From: Channallabes apus
Lineage: Eukaryota; Chordata; Actinopteri; Siluriformes; Clariidae
Assembly (NCBI GenBank): GCA_030522415.1
Contig: CM060121.1
Span: 10,369,976 to 10,433,975, forward strand
Length of the DNA stretch: 64,000 bases
Direction: 5' to 3'
In this document: positions 1 through 9,200 of the stretch, piece after piece
Layout: every line of letters begins with the position of its first letter
Position numbering within the stretch: position 1 is the stretch's first letter
Notes under the pieces: model-generated
What the model saw: the letters and a program-made list of their open reading frames with translations, nothing else
Told to the model about the DNA's origin: nothing
Database searches by the model: none
Translations under genes and position numbers: made by a program

Positions 1-1432
1 CAGGGAACCCGTCAGGACCCGGGGACTTACCAGATTGCAATGAGGAGATAGCTGAACTGATTTCCTCTTGTGATATGGGCTCTTCTAATCTTAATCTAGA
101 ATCAGGGGACAGTGTTGGGATATTTAGTTGAGTCAAGAAATTCTCAACTGCACTATGGTCCTTTGGGAACTCAGAAGTATATAATCGAGAATAAAAATTC
201 CTGAATGCATCATTAATTTTAGAATGGTCGGTAGTGATGGTACCATCCTCCATCCGAATTTTCGTAATTTGTTGCTGTGCTCTAAATCCTTTTAACTGAT
301 TAGCTAAAAGTTTCCCAGATTTGTCACCATGAATGTAAAATTGGCTCCTACTCTTTAATAATTGCCGTTCAATTACATGCGTTGAAATAAGTTCAAACTT
401 AGTTTGCACTTCTACGCGTTTTTTATAGAGATCGGGGTTTTTAAATAGAGCATACTGCTGGTCAATTTCTTTAATTTGGTTGGTCAAATCTTTTCGTTCT
501 TTATATGCCTTCCTTTTCATATTTGCAGTGTATGAAATTATCTGTCCCCTGAGGTAGGCTTTCAGAGCATCCCAAACAACCAAATGTGACACTTCAGGTG
601 TTTCATTTGTGGTGAAGAAAAAAACGATCTGGTCTTCCATAAATTTTACAAAATCGTCCTCCATCAGCAACGATGAATTAAAGCGCCAATGTTTAGTAAC
701 TTGAGGGAGATCTGGAAGTTTTATAGACATAACCACTGGAGCGTGATCTGATATCACAATGCTCTGATAAGCACAAGAAGTAACCATTGGGATCAGTTGA
801 TTATCTATAAAGAAATAATCAATTCTGGAGAAAGTATGATGAACATGTGAGAAAAAGGAGTATTCTCTCTTTTTTGGATTAAGGAAGCGCCATATGTCAG
901 AGATACCAAAGCTGCAGAGATAGGACTGAAGTAGCGTAGCGGATTTACTCAGAGGTATAGGATTGGGAGATGACCTGTCAAGTGATGGATCTAAACAGCA
1001 GTTAAAGTCTCCCCCTAATATGAGAGAGTATGAGCTCAGATCAGGCAGAAGAGAGAAAAAATGTTCAAAGAAGGAGACATCATCATAATTAGGGGCATAT
1101 AAATTAGCCAACACTACATTAGTATTAAATAACTTCCCTGAAACAATGATATAACGACCTTGTATATCCGTAATAACATTATGATGCTCAAAAGAGATGT
1201 TTGGGTTAATGAGAATCGAGACACCCCTAGCTTTGGCCTGAAAGGTTGAGTGGTAGTGCTGCCCACCCCAACGTGACATAAGGCGAGAATTATCAGAACT
1301 GCGAATGTGAGTTTCTTGTAAAAATGCGATTGCAGTGTTAAGTTGTTTAAGGTGTGAGAGCACCTTCCTTCTCTTCACCGGATGGTTTAAACCCTTAACA
1401 TTCCAGCTCACGAAGTTTAAAGAACTATTCAT
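1..1432 (-). CDS. LINE-1 type ORF2 (endonuclease and start of reverse transcriptase), open to window edge
   Basis: Reading the minus strand from the ATG at 1432 gives 477 uninterrupted codons to the window edge, so the 3' part is missing only because the window ends. The protein begins with an apurinic endonuclease-like domain: SWNVKGLNHPVKRRKV near the start, then LQETH (catalytic Glu region), LGGDFNC (metal/Asp region) and, further on, SRIDYFF and ISDHAPV, the C-terminal SDH motif of APE-type nucleases. A linker follows, then SGKSPGPDGFP at the edge, the hallmark opening of the L1 reverse transcriptase domain. It nicks target DNA and primes reverse transcription of the element RNA. ORF1 lies 614 bp upstream. 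The absence of stops or frameshifts in 1.4 kb suggests a young insertion. Which L1 subfamily it belongs to cannot be decided here. Confidence 0.93.
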   Translation of the reverse strand, partial: MNSSLNFVSWNVKGLNHPVKRRKVLSHLKQLNTAIAFLQETHIRSSDNSRLMSRWGGQHYHSTFQAKARGVSILINPNISFEHHNVITDIQGRYIIVSGKLFNTNVVLANLYAPNYDDVSFFEHFFSLLPDLSSYSLILGGDFNCCLDPSLDRSSPNPIPLSKSATLLQSYLCSFGISDIWRFLNPKKREYSFFSHVHHTFSRIDYFFIDNQLIPMVTSCAYQSIVISDHAPVVMSIKLPDLPQVTKHWRFNSSLLMEDDFVKFMEDQIVFFFTTNETPEVSHLVVWDALKAYLRGQIISYTANMKRKAYKERKDLTNQIKEIDQQYALFKNPDLYKKRVEVQTKFELISTHVIERQLLKSRSQFYIHGDKSGKLLANQLKGFRAQQQITKIRMEDGTITTDHSKINDAFRNFYSRLYTSEFPKDHSAVENFLTQLNIPTLSPDSRLRLEEPISQEEISSAISSLQSGKSPGPDGFP

Positions 1433-2046
1433 TCTCCCTGAGAGAAAATGCAGGTAGATAAACATGAATAAGATGCCTAACGTCAGCCTTAAAGTGTAAA
1501 ACACAGAACAACGTGTTAAAAATACACAGTATACAAAGAACTAACACAATACTGGCTTTGGAGATCCCCCACCCCTGCCCGCCACACCCCTCCCCCCCAC
1601 ACCCCACTACACCCCAACAAACAAAGATAGCTGCTAACAAACACAGCAGCAAGCTCTTCCATTCCTCCATCTTCCACCCAACAAATCCTCCTGCCGCTAA
1701 CCACCCCATCTTCTGCTCCGACACAACTTACAGAAACTAATAATTAAATATATAAATAAAACATTTCCACACGCCAATACTGAAATCTCTCAATGAGAGA
1801 AAAACACACCACCACCACCCCTCCCCCCACGTCACATTGTAACTCTAAATATACAAACATGTAAATCACACGTGATTAAAAATAGAAAAAATAGTAATAT
1901 AAAAATAATAATAACCCCTTCACAAGTTTAACACAACACTCTTACCGGGAAAGACGTAAACGTGGCCAGATTTTAGGTTAAAAATGGTACTTTCCTGAGA
2001 ACTGTAGTATCACGTATTAAAATAATAATAATAATAATACAGTGCA

Positions 2047-2895
2047 CTACGCAGTTTTCGGCAGACTGTCTATGTGTTTCTGCGCCTCTTCTACCGAGCG
2101 GAGCCACTTCTTCTGTCCGGTAGGGAGAGTGATCCGGAGCCGCGCTGGATACAGCAGAGAAGGCCGGAGACCACGGCTGTATAACTCACTCATCACTCCT
2201 CTATACTCGGCTCGCTGGTTTAAAACTTCGGGAGCGTAGTCTTCCACTATGCGAAGCTGCTGACCGCGGTATTCCAGCTTCCCTCTCCGCCGAGCCTCCC
2301 GAATCAGAAGGTCTTTCACCTGGTACCGGTGCACGCGGAGAATGACGGGCCGAGGTCTCTGTCCTGAAGCGGGTTTAGATGCAGGTATTCGGTGGGCTCG
2401 GTCAATCTCCGACGGGGAAGGCAGCGTTTCAGTCCCAAACACCTCGCACAGAAACTTGGAGAAGAACTCGGTAGGGAGTCCACCTTCAGAACCTTCCGGG
2501 AGACCCAGAACACGCAGGTTTTGTCTCCTGCTCCGGCCTTCTAAGTCTACAACCTTGGACGTTAACTTTAAGTTGTTTTCCCGAAGTCCGGAGCAGATGT
2601 TCTCCAGCTCCGTCACACGCTGACTCAGGTCATCTGTAGCGAGTTCTAATGACGGTAAGCGCTGTCCATGGTCCTCTACTTGGGCCTGAATCTGGTCCAG
2701 TTTAATTTCTAGTAAACTAAACGAGGATTTAAATTCAGCCGCTAACGCATCACGGTGTTGCTCTAACAGCGCAGAGATAGCCTCGACTGTAAGAGGGGTC
2801 GCAGAGTCGTCTTTTTTCACGGCTTTAACACTCCTGGTAGCCATTATAAATGAAAAAACATATAACCGTGGGGTAGAGTACAAAGTTATTGTCAA
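2047..2895 (-). CDS. LINE-1 ORF1 protein (RNA-binding chaperone)
   Basis: An intact 282-aa frame. The second Met (residue 18, at 2844, MATRSVKAVKKDD) is the likelier start because the first 17 residues are not typical. The order of parts is that of L1 ORF1p: a charged N-terminus, a coiled coil at about residues 40-120 with regular Leu/Ile spacing (SLLEIKLDQIQAQVEDHG, LENICSGLRENNLKL), then the RRM-like core with RRQNLRVLGLPEG and a C-terminal domain (DRAHRIP, RPVILRVHRYQVKDLLI, IVEDYAPEVLNQR). In L1 elements this trimeric protein coats the element RNA and is needed for retrotransposition. It is the upstream ORF of the same element as ORF2 at 1-1432. Being uninterrupted, it supports recent activity. 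Confidence 0.93.
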   Translation of the reverse strand: MTITLYSTPRLYVFSFIMATRSVKAVKKDDSATPLTVEAISALLEQHRDALAAEFKSSFSLLEIKLDQIQAQVEDHGQRLPSLELATDDLSQRVTELENICSGLRENNLKLTSKVVDLEGRSRRQNLRVLGLPEGSEGGLPTEFFSKFLCEVFGTETLPSPSEIDRAHRIPASKPASGQRPRPVILRVHRYQVKDLLIREARRRGKLEYRGQQLRIVEDYAPEVLNQRAEYRGVMSELYSRGLRPSLLYPARLRITLPTGQKKWLRSVEEAQKHIDSLPKTA

Positions 2896-3004
2896 CTAAG
2901 ATTTTAATTTAACATTTAGAGACGAATAAGGGAGTGAAGAAATTCGAAACTGTCGGAGCACCTAACCAACACGTCCTACTCCATGTGGCTGCTAACCGGA
3001 AGTC

Positions 3005-3895
3005 GGCGCAAACCACTTTTAAGCAAAATGAACATTAAGGCTCGTCTCAATTTTGCTAAAAAAACATCTCAATGATTGCCAAGACTTTTGGGAAAATACC
3101 TTGTGGACCGACGAGACAAAAGTTTAACTTTTTGGAAGGTGCGTGTCCCGTTACATCTGGCGTAAAAGTAACACAGCATTTCAGAAAAAGAACATCATAC
3201 CAACAGTAAAATATGGTGGTGGTAGTGTGATGGTCTGGGGTTGTTTTGCTGCTTCAGGACCTGGAAGGCTTGCTGTGATAGATGGAACCATGAATTCTAC
3301 TGTCTACCAAAATATCCTGAAGGAGAATGTCCGGCCATCTGTTCGTCAACTCAAGCTGAAGCGATCTTGGGTGCTGCAGCAGGACAATGACCCAAAACAC
3401 ACCAGCAAATCCACCTCTGAATGGCTGAAGAAAAACAAAATGAAGACTTTGGAGTGGCCTAGTCAAAGTCCTGACCTGAATCCTATTGAGATGTTGTGGC
3501 ATGACCTTAAAAAGGCGGTTCATGCTAGAAAACCCTCAAATAAAGCTGAATTACAACAATTCTGCAAAAGATGAGTGGGCCAAAATTCCTCCAGAGCGCT
3601 GTAAAAGACTCGTTGCAAGTTATCGCAAACGCTTGATTGCAGTTATTGCTGCTAAGGGTGGCCCAACCAGTTATTAGGTTCAGGGGGCAATTACTTTTTC
3701 ACACAGGGCCATGTAGGTTTGGATTTTTTTTCTCCCTAAATAATAAAAGCCCTCATTTAAAAACTGCATTTTGTTTTTACTTGTGTTATCTTTGACTAAT
3801 AGTTAAATGTGTTTAATGATCAGAAACATTTTGTGTGACAAACATGCAAAAGAATAAGAAATCAGGAGGGGGGCAAATAGTTTTTCACACCACTG
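3005..3895 (+). mobile_element. Tc1-like transposon, broken 3' two-thirds
   Basis: The plus strand encodes transposase pieces equal to those of the full copy at 16740-18354, then the long terminal repeat ending CACCACTG at 3895 followed by TA. The main piece (3143-3574) has [23 protein letters not shown] (catalytic Asp present) and SPDLNPIE. The frame is broken by an extra A near 3060, a stop replacing Glu at GTTTAACTTTTTGG (about 3121-3134), and an extra A in CTGCAAAAGATGAG near 3567, after which the correct frame continues to [15 protein letters not shown] residues at 3677. The left end is cut by the L1. This is a dead copy. Confidence 0.93.
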
Positions 3896-4099
3896 TACAC
3901 TACTATTTGTACTTCCTGATAAATGCTAAACATACAAAACAAATACAAAATTATGTCTCAGGGTGATGGATATATCTAGGGCATTCCTTTAACAGATTAG
4001 CAATTGCGAAATAAAATTTATCTGAAATATGTAATATAACCATTTTAGCAACATATGTATAGATTGCATATAACTTTTTCCCTTATTAAGTTTTAACTT

Positions 4100-4134
<35 letters not shown>

Positions 4135-5455
4135 CCCACAGTCAAAAACCATGCAGATTAGGTTTTTAGATCAAACAAGCGGAGAAGCAGGGCTGATCAA
4201 CATAAGGAAGCTCAGATCAAATTTAAGATTTGTGCATGCATATTTTAAAAGAAAAAAATAAAGTGACTATATAAATGTTCTTTGGATGACTAGAACAGTA
4301 AAACAATTCATACAGGTTCCATTGATGATGATGAGCTGATCTGTGTAAATATAAATAATGAGATGAGAGTTGTTAAATGTGTTCAAGTTTTTCACAGGAA
4401 CTCCTCCTTACAGGTCATAATCCACTTGGGGATGTTAAGTTCTTCAGTGATGTTTCCATTATCAGGCAGCAGGTTCAGTACAGGATCACAGCCTCATACA
4501 TCACACAAATGATTCATATTTAACAAATGTTGTATGTCCAGTAAATTTGCAGTGTGATCTTCCTTAGCTCAAACATAGTTGTCCAAAATGTTTGGTATCT
4601 GATGCATAACACTTGAAACTATAAGGCTAATGTTCCTAACTGTTTAAACAAGCACAATCACAGCATACACATCAAAATATATTATTTATGATGTGTATGA
4701 ACTGAAATACCAGGATGTACTGTTAATTGGAAAATCTCAGACTCAGTTGTGTGTTTCAGAAAATGCCAATGCTTTACTGAGTGCAGTAAACAGTAAAGCA
4801 TCCTAAGACCATTTATGCGTCTCATAAATAAATAAATAAAGGTTGCTTCTCAGTCAAGAGAAGATGGAACAACTACCAATTTTACCAAAAGAATACAGCC
4901 ATGAATAAAGAATGGTACAAAAACATCCCCGAAAGAGCAACTTTTCTCATCCATCCAAGAGCAGTGTGGTGACGAACAATGTTTTTTCCAGCATGTTGGA
5001 GCACCTTGCCATAATGAAAAAAATCCTCTTCTAAGCTAAAGGATAATTTTGCATTTCATATAAAAGTCAAAGTCCTAGAGTCTGGAGGAAGAGTGAAGAG
5101 ACACAGAATTCTTGTTGCTTGAAGTTCAGTTGGTTAACTGCATTTTATCAAGTCCAGTGTCAAAGCAGTCAGCTTACCAGGAGATTTTAAAGCACTTCAT
5201 GCTCCGGTCTGCTGACAAGCTATACAGAGATGCTGATTCCCATTTCTTTTACCTGCACACAATGCCAAAACTACCACTATATACTACATCATACTGCAAT
5301 CTATTAATTATTGTGTGTGTGTGGGGGGGGGGGGGTATTATTGATCAGCCAACTGCCTGATCCTGGAGTGTTAATTATGGTTAGCAGAAGAATAGATTAG
5401 AAAATGAAAACACAAAGGGCACACAAAGGGTTTTAGGAAAATAGTTAACAGTTTT
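3896..5455. other. Intergenic DNA, no gene seen
   Basis: AT-rich sequence without a convincing reading frame. It contains a (CA)n microsatellite at about 4103-4131 and a G run at 5323-5336. I see no further repeat family that I can name. Confidence 0.6.
4103..4131. repeat. (CA)n microsatellite
   Basis: A pure run of CA dinucleotides, about 14 units, in intergenic DNA. Confidence 0.9.
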
Positions 5456-5716
5456 GGTGCCACAGTGGCGTAGTAGTTAGCACTGCAGCCTCACACCTCC
5501 AGAGTTAGCTTGTTCTCCTTGTGGGTTTCTTGGTACTTAAGTTTCCTCCCACAGTCTAAAGACATGCAGATTACGTTAATTGTCGTTCCCAAAATAACCG
5601 TAGTGTTTGAATGAGCATGTGAGAGTGTGTGCTTTGCAATGGATTTTGTGCCCTAAGCCACGCCCTACCACAACCCTGTATACAGAGTAATTTGGAATTG
5701 ATGATGAGTGAGTGAT
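5456..5716 (+). repeat. tRNA-derived SINE, full-length but diverged
   Basis: It opens with a pol III A-box-like head (GGCGTAGTAGTTAGCACTGC). It continues with the body common to many fish SINEs: GTTTCCTCCCACAGTCTAAAGACATGCAG, read as two adjoining blocks, then TGCAATGGAT and a tail of GATGATGAGTGAGTGA. Other copies of the same family lie near 14700, 25960, 26590 and, inverted, 38190. Confidence 0.8.
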
Positions 5717-6170
5717 TTAGTGACTGAGTTGACAGTGCAGTTGTATGGGGTAGCCCCTTCTTTTTTCCATTTTTAAAGGCTGACCTATGTTAAAGGCAAC
5801 GTTTGTGAGTTTAAGCCTCACAGAACAAAGCATCATGCGTTTGTTACTGGTGTGTGTGCTTTTACCATGGTCATTACTGAGACTATTATAGGGAAACTAC
5901 TAGCGAGACCCCCTCTAGTGGGCGAATAACAAATTGCTAACGACTACAGAAGACACGGGTTTACTACAGTTTGCACATATCTTGACCGTTCGTGCTTGAT
6001 TTTAGATATTCGTTTTCGCCGTTATTTTGTCATTTGTACCCTTAGCAAGTGCTTAAAAAAAGGACCATAATTGGGAAAACACTTTACCCCCCCAAAAAAA
6101 CTAAAAAACCGTTTGGGAACGTTTGGAGTTCGACCTGCCGTAAATCGACTTGTTTGTCGTAACGCCGGTC

Positions 6171-6184
6171 GTCACCATAACTAC
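6171..6184 (+). promoter_or_regulatory. Candidate RFX X-box upstream of DNAAF5
   Basis: GTCACCATAACTAC lies 30 bp before the preferred DNAAF5 ATG. It fits 11 of 13 fixed positions of the X-box consensus GTNRCCATRGYAAC; the mismatches are at positions 10 and 12. RFX factors drive ciliary genes, and DNAAF5 acts in motile cilia. A weaker palindrome-like match (TTTACCATGGTCAT) lies at 5861-5874. Function is inferred. Confidence 0.4.
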
Positions 6185-6213
6185 CTGCGACTCAGCAACA
6201 CATGCGTGTAATA

Positions 6214-9200
6214 ATGGCGACAGAAGAAGAGCGTGCTGCTGCGGAAATTATGAGATCTTTGGCTCGACAGTTAAACTGTTTGAATGAAGATGAGAAAAGC
6301 ACAAGAAAACGAGCATTGGAAAGTATAAAAAAAGAAACCATCGAGAAAGGTTTGTCAAGTTCCGTGTTACAGGAAGTTTTTGCGTGTCTGCTGAAGCCGC
6401 TTCTAAAATGCCTGTCAGACCCCATGGAACGATGCCGAGAACTCACTATTCAGATCATCGGAGACTTTCTGCGATGCGTCCCAAAACCTGAGGCGTCTCT
6501 GCCTTATATAATCCCCAGCCTGACTCAGCGGCTCGGGGGAAAAGAGATAGTAGAACCAGCTGAAGAGTTGCGGCTGTCCATGGTGGAAGTTCTGTCGCTT
6601 ATTGTAGAGATCTGCGGAGGGCTGCTTGCCCCGTATCTGGACGATATGATACAAATCCTGCAAAAAACTATACCTGACCCTTTCCCTGAGGTTATTAAGG
6701 AGAGCTGTAAATGTACAATACATTTAGCCCGGAGTATACCAGGTGAGTTTATGGCACGACCAAATTTTTTAGTCATCGTTAAAGTAAATTAATACTTAAT
6801 AAATAATAACACTGTTTGTTGGACAGAGAATGTTAAAGAATATTTCTGCTAAAGCATCTTAGTATAAATGGGGGGGGGGGGGGGGACACTAGCAACAAGT
6901 GTTTTTCCCCCCAGTGTTAACACGTGAGTTAGTATCCTAGGGCTTCAGTTGCCAGAGCAACTACACGTAGCTAAATCAGTCGCTTTCAGGCTAATTGTTG
7001 CTTTGCACACTGAGAATGAAAAATAGCTGAAAACTGACACTAGGATAGAGCTGATTTTATGTTAGATGCTCCTTAAATGTTTGAGTTTCTCACTTCTACA
7101 TGTCTTGTGAAATAAACTTTAACTTTGACCATAAAACTTTAAGTCCTCCCTGTCATCCAAGCGAATCTAAGAAAATTCAAGACCAATGTGAAAGGTGAAA
7201 ATGTCCATATAGTGTATGTTCCATCACTCAGTGGTAGGTGTTTCGCCTGCCATGTGGACCTCCCAGGTTTGATTCCCAGCCAGTGCCCGAACCCCCTAGC
7301 CAATGGATGCAGTGCCGGTCCCAAGCCCGGATAAAAAATAGGAGGGTTGCGTCAGGAAGGGCATCCGGCGTAAAATCTGCCAAGTTGTTGTGCGGACTGG
7401 ATATTCTGCTGTGGCTACCCCTTGGCGGGAGCAGCCGAAAGACCAACAACAACAACTGTACAGTATGTTCCATCCGGCATATTGGGTGACCGATATATAT
7501 ACAGTGGTGTGAAAAACTATTTGCCCCCCCCTCCTGATTTCTTATTCTTTTGCATAAACATTCTTTTGTTTGTCACACAAAATGTTTCTGATCAAGTTAT
7601 TTTTTAACAAGGGGGGCAATCACTTTTTCACACAGGGCCATGTAGATTTGGAGTTTTTTTCTCCCTTAATAACGTAAACCTTCATTTAAAAACTGCATTT
7701 TGTGTTCAATTATGTTATCTTTGACTAATAGTTAACGTTTTTGATGAGCAGAAACATTTAAGTGTGACACATGCAAAAGAATGAGAAATCAGGAGGGGGG
7801 CAAATAGTTTTTCACACCACTGTATATACCATATTCATCGCTTCTGTGGCAGTTGCTTACAGGGTTGTAAGTAACCTAAGTGGCAGCCCAGCGGTGTCGT
7901 AGCTCAAACCATAGACCTCGTGATCAGCAGTCCAACACCTTAACCACTGAGCTACCCCTGCCTCATTTTGCAATAAAGCAATGTGATTCTGTTTTTCCAT
8001 CGTGCCCATTTGTTTCTGTTTTCACTGCATGTTTAAAATGGCCTGTTTTAGGTCAATGAAGGGACATTTTAAGCCAAAATTTCTTATCAGTGTCTTTAAG
8101 CTCAGAGCTTCCACAAAGTCAGAAACATAGCCTTTGATTGGTTGACAAGTAAGGGAACAGAGTCTCTGTATCATCAACAGGCTCAAACCAAGGCTTTGGT
8201 TAGTGAAAGATAATAACGAGAACTGTGTTTAAAACAGGAGAATGGATAAAAGACATCTGAACACTGTAGCCTCAACCTGTCTGAACACTCTAGCCTCAGT
8301 AATATTAGCAAGTGTAAATTTCAAGCAGAGTAAGCACAGGTTGCTGTGACCGATTTGATCAGAGGGTAGGGGTTAACTAACTACTTGTGTGACATCATGC
8401 ATTCTAATAAGTGAACTGAGCTCAAATTTCAAATGTGAGTTTTATTTATGTTTTTTCTATCTTGTGTACATAAAAAAAGAAGTGAGACTGACTAGCTGAA
8501 TATCGACAATTATGCCTGGAATCTAGTTTATAAAACTTGGGTATTATCCAGCATGAAAGTATGCATATGCAGAAAATTGCACCAAAAGTAGTGCAAAAAC
8601 CTTGCAAACATATATCTGCATGTTTTTTTTTCCACTTTATAAATCACAATCTCCCTAAAGATCTGAAATCAGGTCTGTTATGTAATATGTTGTTTTCTTT
8701 ACAGGAAATATGCAAATGTTTTTCTGTAATGTACACTACTTAGGCATATTGTGAGAGACTTGGTGGTTGTCATACATATGGTGTTTGTTTTACCCCAGAC
8801 ATTTTTGGGATAGGGAGGCAATTGTATTGGGGTGATAGACACACCTCATTTTGTGCTTTCCATGTAATGGTCTCGTTGTGTACAGGTGTGCCATATATTG
8901 GGGCCAATCCCAAAAGACAACCTTTTTTAATGTGGCATCAGTTTCAACATTCTGTGGGTATAAAAAGCTGGTATTGTCAGTAAGTAATTCCGAGTCCATC
9001 GTTCAAACAGCCATGAACACACAACGTCACTTACTGGACGAGCAGCGCCGCCTGCCCATGGCGCGCCTTCGGGTCGGTGGCAGGCAGTCAGATGTCGTGA
9101 ACTTGGTGTGTCTCAAAGTGTCATCAGCAGACTTGCATCAAGACACAGAACTACTGGCAGAGAGTAATGACAGACCCAGGAGTGGAGCCCCACAAGTGAC

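Larger units (their letters stand above)
1..3004 (-). mobile_element. LINE-1 retrotransposon, 5' end and both ORFs, 3' end outside window
   Basis: The element runs right to left: a short 5' region at about 2896-3004, ORF1 at 2895-2047, a 614-bp spacer of low coding quality, and ORF2 from 1432 to the window edge. The right boundary is placed at 3004 because from 3005 onward the DNA matches the Tc1 copy at 16740-18354 (shared GGCGCAAACCACTTTTAAGC). The element therefore interrupts that Tc1 copy. If this is a simple insertion, the missing transposon half and a target-site duplication should lie left of the window. Confidence 0.85.

Noticed and set aside
1425..1724. 99-aa minus-strand frame between L1 ORF1 and ORF2
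   Set aside because: Composition is low-complexity (CGGEGCGG), it overlaps the ORF2 start in another frame, and it matches no L1 protein. It is treated as spacer.
6202..6213. Upstream in-frame ATG of DNAAF5 as the start
   Set aside because: It has a poor context (C at -3, C at +4), whereas the ATG at 6214 has A at -3 and G at +4. It remains possible as an alternative start.
7881..7963. A real tRNA gene
   Set aside because: A and B boxes are present, but the acceptor stem does not close and no T-run terminator follows; it is a SINE head.
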